Shown here: positions 9,370 through 18,370 of the stretch, one piece after another
Numbering within the stretch: the stretch's first letter is position 1
How the letters are laid out: every line of letters begins with the position of its first letter
Source of the DNA: Lachnotalea sp. AF33-28
GTDB lineage: Bacteria; Bacillota; Clostridia; Lachnospirales; Lachnospiraceae
Assembly: GCF_003477885.1 (NCBI RefSeq)
Contig: NZ_QUEE01000018.1
Location: 67,130 to 131,129, forward strand
Reading direction: 5' to 3'
Length of the DNA: 64,000 nucleotides
Program-made: the position numbers and the translations under genes
Notes under the pieces: generated by a model
What the model was told of the DNA's origin: nothing
What the model saw: only the letters and a program-made list of their open reading frames with translations
The model's database searches: none

Positions 9370-10362
9370 ATGGCAGAGAATTTATTGGAAGTAAAGGGCC
9401 TGAAAAAATATTTTAAATCCGGTTCTGTGATCGATTTCAAAAAGGGAAAGGACTGGTATGAAAAGCTCTATCTAAAGGCGGTGGACGATGTCAGCTTTTC
9501 CATAGAAAAGGGCTCTACCCTGGGTCTGGTGGGCGAATCCGGATGCGGAAAGACCACAGTGGGACGCTGCATCCTGCGCCTGTACCGCGCGGACGAAGGG
9601 GAGATCCTTTATAACGGTAAGGATATTGCCCGCATTCCGATCTCGGCGGACAAGACCTATACAAAAAAGATCCAGATGATCTTTCAGGATCCGTATGCTT
9701 CCCTGGATCCCCGCTGTACGATCGCGGATATCATCGGAGAAGGGCTTAAGGTGCACGGCCTGTGCAGGAGCAGAGCCGAACAGGAGGAGCGCATCTGTGA
9801 ACTGCTGGAGATGGTGGGATTAAACAGAGAGCACAGAAACCGTTTCCCTCATGAGTTTTCCGGCGGGCAGAGGCAGCGTGTCGGCATCGCGCGCGCCTTA
9901 TCCGTAAATCCGGAGTTCATCGTATGTGACGAGGCGATTTCCGCCCTGGATGTATCCATTCAGGCGCAGATCATCAATCTGCTGATGCGTCTGCAGCGCG
10001 AAATGGGGCTGACCTATCTCTTCATCGCCCATGACCTGTCCATGGTCCGCCATATATCCGACCGCACGGCCGTCATGTACCTGGGCACCATCGTGGAGAT
10101 CGGCCCTACGGAAGAGGTTTATTTAAACCCGCTGCATCCTTATACGAAAGGCCTGCTGGCCTCTGTGCCCGCCGCGGATCCCGATTATGAGAAAAACAGG
10201 GAGAAGAGTGGGCTGACCGGCGAGATTTCCAGCCCCATCAATCCGAAACCCGGATGCCGGTTTGCGGACCGATGTCCTATGGCAAAGGAGATCTGCCGGC
10301 AGGAGATGCCGCCGTTAAAAGACAGAGGGCAGGGACATATGGCCGCCTGCCATATGCTGTAA
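9370..10362 (+). CDS. Oligopeptide ABC transporter ATP-binding protein, OppF/DppF type
   Basis: Second ATPase of the importer, 330 residues from the ATG. Walker A GESGCGKT, signature FSGGQRQR, Walker B FIVCDEAISALD and His switch in FIAHDLS are present, with a C-terminal Cys-containing oligopeptide domain (GCRFADRCPMAKEIC). An in-frame GTG 6 bases upstream overlaps the oppD-type stop, but it lies only 3 bases from GGAGG, whereas the ATG has a normal 9-base gap, so I prefer the ATG. Confidence 0.93.
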   Translation: MAENLLEVKGLKKYFKSGSVIDFKKGKDWYEKLYLKAVDDVSFSIEKGSTLGLVGESGCGKTTVGRCILRLYRADEGEILYNGKDIARIPISADKTYTKKIQMIFQDPYASLDPRCTIADIIGEGLKVHGLCRSRAEQEERICELLEMVGLNREHRNRFPHEFSGGQRQRVGIARALSVNPEFIVCDEAISALDVSIQAQIINLLMRLQREMGLTYLFIAHDLSMVRHISDRTAVMYLGTIVEIGPTEEVYLNPLHPYTKGLLASVPAADPDYEKNREKSGLTGEISSPINPKPGCRFADRCPMAKEICRQEMPPLKDRGQGHMAACHML

Positions 10363-10416
10363 AACAGTATTATGCTTGTGAAGAGTTTAGTTTGGAAGTG
10401 AAGGAAGGCCGGAAAC

Positions 10417-11040
10417 ATGGAAAAGGATGAAGTTCTGGATTTTTTAAAACGTCTGGCGGAGAGCATCGCTGTTATGTTCGGCGACTGCTGTGAGACGCTG
10501 GTTCATGATATGAGTGTGCCGGGGCATCCGATACTGGCAATCTATAATGGGAAGGTTTCAGGCAGAGAGATCGGTTCCACACAGGATATATACGGGAATA
10601 AACCCGGTGCGGGCTATTTCAACGAAACCATAGTGAAAAGGGATTTCGTAAATATGCAGGTAGTGACGCTGGACGGAAAAAAGGTGAAATCCACAACGAT
10701 TCATTTCCGCGGCAGGAATTATAGCTATGCGCTGGGAATCAATTACGACTACACACAGATGCAGAAGATGCATGCGCTGATCGATAATTTCATTCAGGTG
10801 AATCAGGATCTGTACAGAGAAATCGCGGATTCGGAAAACACCACGCTGGAAGATATCGTGGCGGACTGCGTGAACAGACTGGGGACTCCGATCGAAGAGA
10901 TGACGAAAAGAGAGCGCCTTCAGGCAATCTCCATGATGAAGGAGCGCAATGTGTTTCATTTTCAGAAAGCGGTGCCCTATGTCTCGGAATGCCTGGGCGT
11001 GTCGCGCTATACGGTCTATAAATACATAAGCGAAGTATAG
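10417..11040 (+). CDS. YheO-like PAS domain helix-turn-helix regulator
   Basis: 207-residue transcription factor. Residues about 5-120 match the YheO-like PAS domain (VHDMSVPGHPILAIYNGKVSGREIGS is typical). The C-terminal part (about 150-207) is the associated HTH domain, ending CLGVSRYTVYKYISEV. The ligand of these PAS domains is unknown. It lies 54 bases after oppF in the same direction, with its own weak ribosome binding site (AAGGAAGG), so it may be co-transcribed with opp1 and regulate it; that is inference. A hairpin follows the stop. Confidence 0.85.
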   Translation: MEKDEVLDFLKRLAESIAVMFGDCCETLVHDMSVPGHPILAIYNGKVSGREIGSTQDIYGNKPGAGYFNETIVKRDFVNMQVVTLDGKKVKSTTIHFRGRNYSYALGINYDYTQMQKMHALIDNFIQVNQDLYREIADSENTTLEDIVADCVNRLGTPIEEMTKRERLQAISMMKERNVFHFQKAVPYVSECLGVSRYTVYKYISEV

Positions 11041-11048
11041 ATACAGTG

Positions 11049-11082
11049 ACAGGGCCGGAAAAATAAGCGTTTCCGGCCCTGT
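11049..11082 (+). terminator. Stem-loop after the YheO-like gene
   Basis: A 13-bp perfect stem, ACAGGGCCGGAAA pairing with TTTCCGGCCCTGT, 8-base loop. No T run follows; the 166-bp repeat starts four bases later and may have replaced the original T tract. Confidence 0.55.
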
Positions 11083-11086
11083 AGAG

Positions 11087-11252
11087 CTAGTGCACTGACA
11101 CGCTTACATTTAAACTAACAGCACTGCCTATTTCGCCATCTGCCGCGTTGTCGTCAGTCAGCGATGCCACCGCATCGCCTTCTTCCTCCGCCTTGCAGAG
11201 TGACGAAATATTCAGCACTGTTAGTCTAAACGTAAACGTGTCAGTACACTAG
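11087..11252 (-). repeat. 166-bp palindromic element, copy 1
   Basis: Bounded by CTAG on both sides, with 40-bp imperfect terminal inverted repeats (CTAGTGCACTGACAC... and CTAGTGTACTGACAC...) and a structured centre including GCGATGC-CACC-GCATCGC. By eye it is base-for-base the reverse complement of 46374-46539. The six arm mismatches are A-C on this plus strand and G-U on the other, so the folding strand is the minus one. No coding capacity. The bounding CTAG may be a target duplication or part of the ends; this cannot be told apart. Probably a miniature inverted-repeat element. Confidence 0.85.
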
Positions 11253-11308
11253 AGCGTGTTTAAAGTGCATTTGATTTGCGCGCGTCGCAGCGCGCGGTGG
11301 TTTTTAGT

Positions 11309-12487
11309 ATGAGTAAATATGATTTTGAAACTTTAGTAAAAAGGCGGCCGGCCAATCTGAAGCTGACCGCTACGGATCCTGCCGTCCTCGCGGCGGGAAA
11401 CATAAGCTTTGACGGAGCGGAGCCTGATTTCAAAACGGCTCCGGCCATAGAACAGGCTGTGATCCGCATGGCGGAGAACGGACTGTACGGTTTTAACCTC
11501 TGCGATGACAGATACCGCAGGGCCGTGACAGACTGGATGGAATCGGAGCGCGGTGTGAAGGCGGAAAAGGAATGGGTGGTCCCGACGCTGGGAACCATTC
11601 ATTCCGTTGCAACAGCCATCCGCATGACCACCAAAGAGGGAGAGGGCGTGATAGTGACCCCTCCTGTCTATAACCGCTATGAGCAGGCCGCCGACAGGCT
11701 TGGCAGAAATACCTGCAAATGCGGTCTCATACTGTCACAGGGGCGCTATCACATGGATTTTGATTCCATTGAAAAAGCTATGGCCCGGCCGGAGAACAGG
11801 CTGTTCATCCTCTGCAATCCCCATAACCCCATCGGCCAGATCTGGCGTCAGGAGGAACTTGCCCGTCTGGCTGAGCTGGCGCAGCGCTATCATGTAACGG
11901 TCTTTTCCGATGAGATTTTTGCGGAAACCGTCTATGACGGAAACAGCACCCCGTGCTACCTGACTGTGCCCGGGGCTGCCTCTCACGCAATCGTATCGGT
12001 ATCCCTGGGCAAAGCCTTTCATTTTACCGGAGTGAACCACGCCAACATGCTGATACCGGACAGCGCACTGCGTGAAGCCTTTATCACACAGAGAAATGCG
12101 GATCATTACGGCAGCATCGACCCCTTCGCCTATGAAAGCATCCTCGCCGCCTACTCTGAAGAGGGCCGGGACTGGCTCCATGCCATGAACGCCTATGTGG
12201 AGAACAACATCCATAGAATCAGGGAATTCTTTCACGAGAATCTGCCAAAGGCTGCTGTTTACGGCGGGGAGGGGGGCTATATCCTCTGGATCGACATGCG
12301 TCCGTATTTTGAGGACGAGGAAAGCATGATCGATTTTCTGTACCATAAAGCCTTTTTCCATGTGGATGCCGGCAGCAGCTACGGCGCCGAACGCTTTGTG
12401 CGCATGTGCGTAGCAAGCCCCTGGCACGCGATAGAAAGGGCTCTGGGAACGCTTCAGGCGGCCTGTGATATTGGAAAATATAAGTAA
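11309..12487 (+). CDS. MalY/PatB family PLP-dependent lyase/aminotransferase
   Basis: 392-residue fold-type I PLP enzyme. The cofactor lysine is Lys235 in SLGKAFHFTG; substrate-positioning motifs include CNPHNPIGQ and SDEIFAE. MalY/PatB proteins mostly act as cystathionine or cysteine-S-conjugate beta-lyases, releasing pyruvate, ammonia and a thiol; substrate here is unknown. The ATG at 11309 is chosen over an upstream in-frame start because the extra residues (MRASQRAVVFS) are not family-like; a weak GGTGG lies 8 bases before. A second homologue lies at 33876. The preceding 166-bp element probably separates it from the opp1 transcript. Confidence 0.85.
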   Translation: MSKYDFETLVKRRPANLKLTATDPAVLAAGNISFDGAEPDFKTAPAIEQAVIRMAENGLYGFNLCDDRYRRAVTDWMESERGVKAEKEWVVPTLGTIHSVATAIRMTTKEGEGVIVTPPVYNRYEQAADRLGRNTCKCGLILSQGRYHMDFDSIEKAMARPENRLFILCNPHNPIGQIWRQEELARLAELAQRYHVTVFSDEIFAETVYDGNSTPCYLTVPGAASHAIVSVSLGKAFHFTGVNHANMLIPDSALREAFITQRNADHYGSIDPFAYESILAAYSEEGRDWLHAMNAYVENNIHRIREFFHENLPKAAVYGGEGGYILWIDMRPYFEDEESMIDFLYHKAFFHVDAGSSYGAERFVRMCVASPWHAIERALGTLQAACDIGKYK

Positions 12488-12571
12488 TTATGGTTGTATT
12501 ATAAAAACACTGTATGCTATAATGACCCATATCAGAAGCGGCAGGCTGCCGCGGATGTATGGAGGAGAAGA

Positions 12572-14821
12572 ATGAGGTACACAGTTAAGACGGAAGAGCA
12601 TGCCCCTTTGATTAAGGGCCATATGAAGCTCGGCGGAGCGAACCGCACATATGAAGTGGATGTGAACAGCCGCTATTTTACCCTGAACGCAAAACCGTGG
12701 ATCCCCGTGATGGGAGAAATCCACTATTCGAGAGTGTGCTGTGAGGACTGGGAGAGGGAGCTTCGCAAGATGAAGGCGGGAGGAATCACCGCCGTATCCT
12801 GCTATGTGATCTGGATTTACCATGAGGAAGAGGAGGGCTGCTTTGACTTTACCGGCAGCCGGGATCTACGGCGCTTTGTCATGCTGTGCCAGAAACTGGG
12901 GCTGTGGGTGGTCCTTCGTATCGGCCCCTGGGCTCATGGGGAAGTCCGCAACGGAGGTTTTCCCGACTGGCTGCTGAAAAAGGATATCAAGCCGCGCACC
13001 AACGATCCGGAGTATCTTAGCTATGTACAGCGCTATTATGCAAAAATATATGAACAGGTACAGGAGTTTCTGTTTGAGAAAGAAGGCTGTATTTTTGCAA
13101 TCCAGCTGGAAAACGAATTGACGAACAATGCGCCGCACCTGTTAAAGCTGAAGGAGATGGCCGTGCAGTGCCGCCTTACGGCGCCGATCTATACGGTGAC
13201 CGGATGGAACAGCGCCTATGGCGCCGAAATTCCGGAATACGATGTGGTTCCTGTATTCGGAGGATATTCGGAGGCGCCCTGGGATGCCAGCCTGGTTAGG
13301 CTTGTGCCTTCTTCCAACTTTTTCTTCCTGTCCGCCCGAAACGATTCCAGCATCGGAACGGATCTGATCCCGAAGCCTCTGACGGATGACGGCGCTTTCC
13401 ATATGAATTATGATCTCTATCCCTTTGCCACCTGTGAGATCGGCGGGGGTATCCAGGTCACCCATCACCGCAGGCCCCGCATATCACCGCAGGAGATTTA
13501 TGCGATCGCATTGGTGAAACTGGGAAGCGGAAACAATCTGCCCGGATATTATATGTATCACGGCGGTACAAATGCGATTGGAAAGCTCTCCACGCTGCAG
13601 GAGTCCAAGGCTACGGGATATCCTAATGACCTTCCCATACGGGATTATGACTTTCAGGCGCCCCTGGGCCGGTACGGTCTGCCTCATGGACAGTACGGAA
13701 AGCTGAAGCTGATGCATCTGTTCTTAGCGGACTTCGGCTCTGTGCTGGCCGGTATGGATGCGTATTTTCCGGAGAATCCGATCACAGACCGTTATGATAC
13801 CTCCTCTCTGCGATACAGTGTGAGGATGGACGGCCAAAGCGGCTATGTGTTTGTGAATAACTACCAGAGGCTGGATGTGCTGGCATCCCATGAAGATGTG
13901 CGTTTTGAGATTCCGCTTAAGGAGGAGACGCTCCTGTTTCCGGAAGACGGGATGAAGGTGCCGTCCGGCGCCTGCTTTTTCCTTCCTTTCCGTTTGGATC
14001 TGGACGGGGTCATGCTGCAAGGCGCTACGGTCCAGCTGATCTGCCATAAAGAGGATACCTGGTTTTTCTTTGCTGTGGACGGCATAGAGGGGTGTTATTA
14101 TCTGGAAACCGGCGGGATGGACAGAGTTGAGGCGGCAGGCTGCAGAAGAGAGAACGTGGGAGGCAGGCTCAAGCTGACCCCTGCGGCATGCGGTACGGAC
14201 AGCGTGATCACGGTCGTGAAAAAGGATGGCAAAAAAATCCGTCTGGTCACCCTGACGCAGGAACAGGCGGAACATTTCTACGATCTTGACGGTACGGTCT
14301 GTGTGGCCGGCGGGGAGATGTTTAATACGGATGAAGGACAGGCCGTTTACTGTCTGGGCAACCCCGACCTGACAGGATTTAAGTGGGACGGTAATGCTTT
14401 TGTACCGGCCGGCAAATCTGCGGATGAGAGGCGTCCGGAGGTGTCCTTTAAAGAATGCCCGGGAATAGACGTACAGAGCTTCTGTATGGAAGAACTCTCT
14501 CTGGGCGGCAAAAGAGAGATCCGGCAATGGGAGCTTTCACTTAAGGAACTTTCACTTACCGGGCTGGCGGATGTGTTCCTTAAGATCAGCTATGTGGGTG
14601 ACTGCATACAGATCTACATAAACGATACGCTGGCGGCGGATGAATTCTACCGGGGAGATCCGTGGCTGGTGAGTGTGCAGGAGCTTTTGCGGTTTGGAAC
14701 AGAAGTGAAGATCCTTGTTTCGGAATTAAGGCCGGAAGGCGTTTATCTGGAAACAGAGAAAAACAGCGGGCTCGCGGTGGAAAGCATTGAAGCATTGCCG
14801 CTGTATGAAATGATCTGGTAA
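12572..14821 (+). CDS. GH35 family beta-galactosidase-like enzyme
   Basis: 749-residue glycoside hydrolase of family 35, expected to remove terminal beta-galactose, for example from galactan side chains of rhamnogalacturonan-I. The N-terminal TIM barrel (about 25-340) opens with the family block MGEIHYSR. The acid/base is probably Glu182 in QLENEL; the nucleophile is probably Glu289 in TCEIGGG. Beta-sandwich domains follow. No signal peptide, so it acts in the cytoplasm. The ATG follows GGAGGAG by 4 bases; a longer frame start at 12494 adds 26 unsupported residues. A terminator follows. Confidence 0.88.
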   Translation: MRYTVKTEEHAPLIKGHMKLGGANRTYEVDVNSRYFTLNAKPWIPVMGEIHYSRVCCEDWERELRKMKAGGITAVSCYVIWIYHEEEEGCFDFTGSRDLRRFVMLCQKLGLWVVLRIGPWAHGEVRNGGFPDWLLKKDIKPRTNDPEYLSYVQRYYAKIYEQVQEFLFEKEGCIFAIQLENELTNNAPHLLKLKEMAVQCRLTAPIYTVTGWNSAYGAEIPEYDVVPVFGGYSEAPWDASLVRLVPSSNFFFLSARNDSSIGTDLIPKPLTDDGAFHMNYDLYPFATCEIGGGIQVTHHRRPRISPQEIYAIALVKLGSGNNLPGYYMYHGGTNAIGKLSTLQESKATGYPNDLPIRDYDFQAPLGRYGLPHGQYGKLKLMHLFLADFGSVLAGMDAYFPENPITDRYDTSSLRYSVRMDGQSGYVFVNNYQRLDVLASHEDVRFEIPLKEETLLFPEDGMKVPSGACFFLPFRLDLDGVMLQGATVQLICHKEDTWFFFAVDGIEGCYYLETGGMDRVEAAGCRRENVGGRLKLTPAACGTDSVITVVKKDGKKIRLVTLTQEQAEHFYDLDGTVCVAGGEMFNTDEGQAVYCLGNPDLTGFKWDGNAFVPAGKSADERRPEVSFKECPGIDVQSFCMEELSLGGKREIRQWELSLKELSLTGLADVFLKISYVGDCIQIYINDTLAADEFYRGDPWLVSVQELLRFGTEVKILVSELRPEGVYLETEKNSGLAVESIEALPLYEMIW

Positions 14822-14843
14822 CAGAAGCGGTGGGAACAATCGG

Positions 14844-14882
14844 AGCGCTGCATACCAAACGGAAGGTATGCGGCGCTTTTTC
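14844..14882 (+). terminator. Intrinsic terminator after GH35
   Basis: A 13-bp stem AGCGCTGCATACC / GGTATGCGGCGCT with one G-T pair is followed directly by TTTTTCT. It overlaps the start of the downstream promoter region by only a few bases. Confidence 0.85.
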
Positions 14883-14886
14883 TATC

Positions 14887-14914
14887 TTGACATTCATTTC
14901 CCGTATGTTAGAAT
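14887..14914 (+). promoter_or_regulatory. Sigma-A promoter of the sugar-isomerase operon
   Basis: TTGACA, 16-base spacer, TAGAAT, located directly after the GH35 terminator and followed by a 20-bp palindrome over the expected transcription start. Confidence 0.8.
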
Positions 14915-14934
14915 TTATGTAACTAGTTACATAA
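14915..14934. promoter_or_regulatory. 20-bp perfect palindrome, probable operator
   Basis: TTATGTAACTAGTTACATAA is a perfect palindrome beginning one base after the -10 box, so a bound protein would block initiation. GT-(N)-AC-type half sites are common for GntR-family repressors, but no such regulator lies in the window and the partner is unknown. Confidence 0.65.
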
Positions 14935-14960
14935 GGCTGCAGGAAAGGAGTGTATTGAGT

Positions 14961-15749
14961 ATGCTGCTGTATGGAGTGCTGCATAGCAGTGAACGGTATC
15001 AGAGGATGTATCTTGTGGACTGCCTGCGCGATCAGGCGGAGGCAGGATGGAAGGATGTGGAGATTTATGGGCAGGTACCCCACCTGTTTGCGGATGCCTA
15101 TGGGATATCGGGTCTGGAGGAAATAAAAAAAGGGCTTGAGGCATTTGCACTGGAAGCTGCGGTCTTTCGGCCGGGAGTATATCAGTATGATCTGTGCGCA
15201 GATCCGGAGGATCCGTTCGGAGCTGCGTCCATGGGATATTACAGGCACATGGCCGCGGCCGCGGTAAAGCTTGGAGCAAAAATGCTGTCATTGAACAGCT
15301 TTATGAGGATCGTGGATGGGGATTTGCCGGAGAGAAAGAAACGGGCGGTCAAAGCGGTAAAGATGCTGTCGGCGGAAGCGGGGCCGGTGAAGATTTTGTG
15401 CGAAAATGGCGGAAAGTACAGCGCTTTTTCTGCCCTTAAGGAACTCTGTGACCTGAAATCGGCGGTGCCGGAAATTCAGATACAAATGAATCTGGCCGGA
15501 GCGCTTGAGGCCGGTGAGAAGCTGTCGGATTGGCTAAAAGCCTTTGGAGAAGATCTGAAAGTCATTTCTGTTCCCGGTTTTCTGCTGCGGGAAATGCAGG
15601 AAGGCACGCACACGGACGGAGAATGGCCAAAGGATTGCTTATCCGCGCTTTTCCAAAGTTCTTTTTGCGGATGGATCAGACTGGAAAACTATGAGGCCGG
15701 TTATCGGGAAGCTTTCAGGCTGTGCGGTATCCCGGCGGGAGGCCTATAA
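14961..15749 (+). CDS. Sugar phosphate isomerase/epimerase-like TIM-barrel protein
   Basis: 262-residue protein of the xylose isomerase-like/AP endonuclease family 2 superfamily. It is a divergent member: a single clear acidic block (VKILCENGGKYSAF) matches the family's metal/substrate Glu, and other metal ligands are not obvious. First gene of an operon driven by the promoter/operator pair upstream. AGGAAAGGAG precedes the start; an in-frame TTG 6 bases upstream is an alternative. Its stop overlaps the start of the next isomerase by one base, so the two are translationally coupled and may work as partners. Confidence 0.7.
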   Translation: MLLYGVLHSSERYQRMYLVDCLRDQAEAGWKDVEIYGQVPHLFADAYGISGLEEIKKGLEAFALEAAVFRPGVYQYDLCADPEDPFGAASMGYYRHMAAAAVKLGAKMLSLNSFMRIVDGDLPERKKRAVKAVKMLSAEAGPVKILCENGGKYSAFSALKELCDLKSAVPEIQIQMNLAGALEAGEKLSDWLKAFGEDLKVISVPGFLLREMQEGTHTDGEWPKDCLSALFQSSFCGWIRLENYEAGYREAFRLCGIPAGGL

Positions 15750-16585
15750 TGAGAAGAGAACAGATCGCACAGATGAATCAGCATTACAAACGGTACTCAT
15801 ACCGTTTTTTCTTAGAAAACCAGAAGCGTCTGGGAGTGACATCGCTGGAGCTGTGGATGGGGGCTCCGCATTTCTATCTGGACAGGCTGCGTTACAGTGA
15901 CTGCACTGCCATACGAAGACAGACGGCTTCGGCCGGGCTGTCGGTGAAGGCGGCTACTGCTCCCAGCTTTGCAAGGCAGTATCAGTACGCCATGCCGGGA
16001 AAAGAGTGGTCGGAATATGCGTTCGCTTACTTTAGCAACGGCATACGTGCGGCGGCGGAGCTGGGAGCGGGCATCGTGACCGTCAATGCAGGGTGGGAGC
16101 TTATAGGCGAACCCCTTTCTGAAGCGGCGAAACGGTCCGCCCAAATGCTGCATCGGCTGGCTGAATTCGCATGGCAGCGGGGAATTGTTCTGGCTATGGA
16201 GCCTCTTATGACAACGGAGAGCTGCATAGCGGACAGCCTGCGCGGCACAAAAAATCTGATCCGGGCATCAGCGCATCATAATCTGAAAGCCATGGTGGAC
16301 ACAGGGGCTATGGCCTACCAGGGAGAAACCCTGGAGGAATGGCTGGAAGCCTTTGGAGAGGATCTGGTGCATATGCATTTCGTGGATGCGGCTGGCAGGG
16401 GAGACAGCTTTACTCACGGCGTATGGGGAGACGGTGTACTGCCTCTGCAAGACATGTTAAGCTGTATGGAACGCTACGGCTATCGGGGTCTCTTAACCCA
16501 GGAAATAGCGGAAGAGAGGTATGAAGACGATCCTGCACAGGCAGACCGGAGAAATATTGGGATGCTCCGCCGGTATATTCCGTAA
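15749..16585 (+). CDS. Sugar phosphate isomerase/epimerase (xylose isomerase-like TIM barrel)
   Basis: 278-residue cytoplasmic enzyme, better conserved than its upstream partner. The four metal-site blocks are seen in order: Glu in VLAMEPL, Asp in AMVDTGAM, His in VHMHFVDA and Glu in LLTQEIA. Such proteins interconvert ketoses or epimerise sugars and sugar acids; specificity is not predictable from sequence. The ATG overlaps the upstream stop (TAATG). A longer frame start at 15722 lies inside the upstream gene and is not needed. The YesM/YesN genes follow after 42 bases. Confidence 0.85.
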   Translation: MRREQIAQMNQHYKRYSYRFFLENQKRLGVTSLELWMGAPHFYLDRLRYSDCTAIRRQTASAGLSVKAATAPSFARQYQYAMPGKEWSEYAFAYFSNGIRAAAELGAGIVTVNAGWELIGEPLSEAAKRSAQMLHRLAEFAWQRGIVLAMEPLMTTESCIADSLRGTKNLIRASAHHNLKAMVDTGAMAYQGETLEEWLEAFGEDLVHMHFVDAAGRGDSFTHGVWGDGVLPLQDMLSCMERYGYRGLLTQEIAEERYEDDPAQADRRNIGMLRRYIP

Positions 16586-16627
16586 ACAGGCGCAGCGATA
16601 TGTAAAATCCGGCAAGGAGAGAACCGA

Positions 16628-18370
16628 ATGAAAAAATATAAGGATTATTCCCTGCAGAAAAAGCTGGTAACAGCGCTGATCATCTGCATCATCATCCCGC
16701 TGGCGGTGATTGGCATCATACTGAATTCCTATGTGGGAGGAAATAACCGCAGAAAGGAGTACCGGCTGAACCAGACCGTGGTAAACCAGCTGGCCGGAGA
16801 TGTGGAGGAGATCTTCACAAGTGCGGCGGATCTGAAGTATTACTGTCTGACGGACAGCAGCGTACAGGCTGTCGTAAAAGGAAAGGGAAATGTAAATGAT
16901 TACGGAACGGTTGGAAACTGGCTGAATTCCCTGCTGCGCAATGAGAAATGCTACCATTCCATCTGTATGACGGATGAGGAGCGGACGATTATACAGCGGG
17001 GAGAGTATCTGGTCAGGGAAGTTCCCTATGAGAATGAAACGATCGGGGCAGAGGAGGGCGTCTGGATCGGCCCTCATCAGGCGGAGCGGGTGACGAAGCA
17101 GGAGTATCAGAATAACGATACAGTCATAACGTATTTCTGCGGCATCAACGATTATGAACTGCTTTCCAGGATCGTGGCCTGGCTGACCGTGAATCTGAAG
17201 GAGGATGAGATCAGTAAGGTCTACGGAAGCTATGTGAATCCGGGTTCACTGTATACCTGCATGATGAGCGGGAGCGGAGAGGTGATTTCCAGTACGGACA
17301 AAGAGATGCTGGGAAGTATGCTGCCGCAGCAGGAGCTGTTGGAACAGATGTATGATGAGCAGGGAAACGGTTATGTGACCGCTGTGGACGGCGGGCGCAA
17401 GGTGGTCTTCTTCTATGCTAAAAGCAGCAGTTTCGACTGGTATCTGGTAAACGCGGTGCCGCTGTCGGTATTTATGGCGGACAGCCGTTCCAGCATGGCG
17501 GTGATTCTGTCGTCTATGATGCTGTGTGCAATCTTCGGCATTACCTTTGCGCTGATCCAGCGCAGGTACATTATCAGGCCGATCCGGCAGCTGCTGGTTC
17601 AGATCGGACAGATCAAAGAGGGAAATTTTATACAGTTACAGGAGGACTGCCCGGCAGACGAGATCGGAGGGTTGAACCGGGAAGTCAACGACATGTCGCA
17701 GAAACTGAAAAACCTGATTGAGGAGGTATTTACGGCTAAAATTAAAGAACAGGAGGCCGAGCTGAAGGTGCTGATTTCACAGATCAACCCTCATTTCTTT
17801 TACAATACGCTGGATTCCATCCACTGGATGGCGATACGCAATAAGGATTATGCGGTGGCTGACCAGCTGGAAGCGCTCTCGGAGATCTTCCGGCATGTAT
17901 TGAGCCGCGGCAGCGATATGGTGACGGTCAAGAGCGAGGTGGAGTTTCTGAATCACTATATGATGCTGATGCAGGCGAGATTCGGAAGGCGGATCCGCAT
18001 ACACATTTATCTTCCGGAAGAGCTGAATACGCACCTGATTCCCAAACTGATCATACAGCCCCTGGTGGAAAACGCGATTCTTCACGGACTGGAACCCAAG
18101 AAGGAGGGCGGCCTGATTGAAGTGACGGTAGGGCGCAGCCCTTCGGCGCTGGAAATTATGGTGAGCGATGACGGAGTCGGAGCGGATGAGGATCAGATCA
18201 GGAGCAGGATGAACGGGCACTCGGATCTGCAGGACACTTTTGCGCTCTGTAACATTGATGAGAGGATCAAGCTGCGTTACGGGAACGGCTACGGGCTGAA
18301 GTTCGAATCCAGGATGGGGGTGGGCTGCCGCGTAACGGTCACGCTGCCTTTTGAAGGAGAACAGACATGA
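16628..18370 (+). CDS. YesM-type sensor histidine kinase
   Basis: 580-residue membrane sensor. Transmembrane helix about 15-37, extracellular sensing region about 38-290, second helix about 291-312, HAMP, then a His_kinase domain with phospho-acceptor His389 in QINPHFFYNTLD, and a C-terminal HATPase_c domain (IQPLVENAILHG, DDGVGAD). GGAGAG precedes the ATG. The stop overlaps the start of the partner regulator by 4 bases. YesM/YesN pairs typically sense oligosaccharides and control the neighbouring sugar importer and hydrolases, here the CUT1 genes and GH106/GH105 enzymes. Confidence 0.93.
   Translation: MKKYKDYSLQKKLVTALIICIIIPLAVIGIILNSYVGGNNRRKEYRLNQTVVNQLAGDVEEIFTSAADLKYYCLTDSSVQAVVKGKGNVNDYGTVGNWLNSLLRNEKCYHSICMTDEERTIIQRGEYLVREVPYENETIGAEEGVWIGPHQAERVTKQEYQNNDTVITYFCGINDYELLSRIVAWLTVNLKEDEISKVYGSYVNPGSLYTCMMSGSGEVISSTDKEMLGSMLPQQELLEQMYDEQGNGYVTAVDGGRKVVFFYAKSSSFDWYLVNAVPLSVFMADSRSSMAVILSSMMLCAIFGITFALIQRRYIIRPIRQLLVQIGQIKEGNFIQLQEDCPADEIGGLNREVNDMSQKLKNLIEEVFTAKIKEQEAELKVLISQINPHFFYNTLDSIHWMAIRNKDYAVADQLEALSEIFRHVLSRGSDMVTVKSEVEFLNHYMMLMQARFGRRIRIHIYLPEELNTHLIPKLIIQPLVENAILHGLEPKKEGGLIEVTVGRSPSALEIMVSDDGVGADEDQIRSRMNGHSDLQDTFALCNIDERIKLRYGNGYGLKFESRMGVGCRVTVTLPFEGEQT

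Noticed and set aside
13724..14527. 267-residue minus-strand open frame opposite GH35
   Set aside because: Shadow of a well-supported glycosidase gene; no ribosome binding site.
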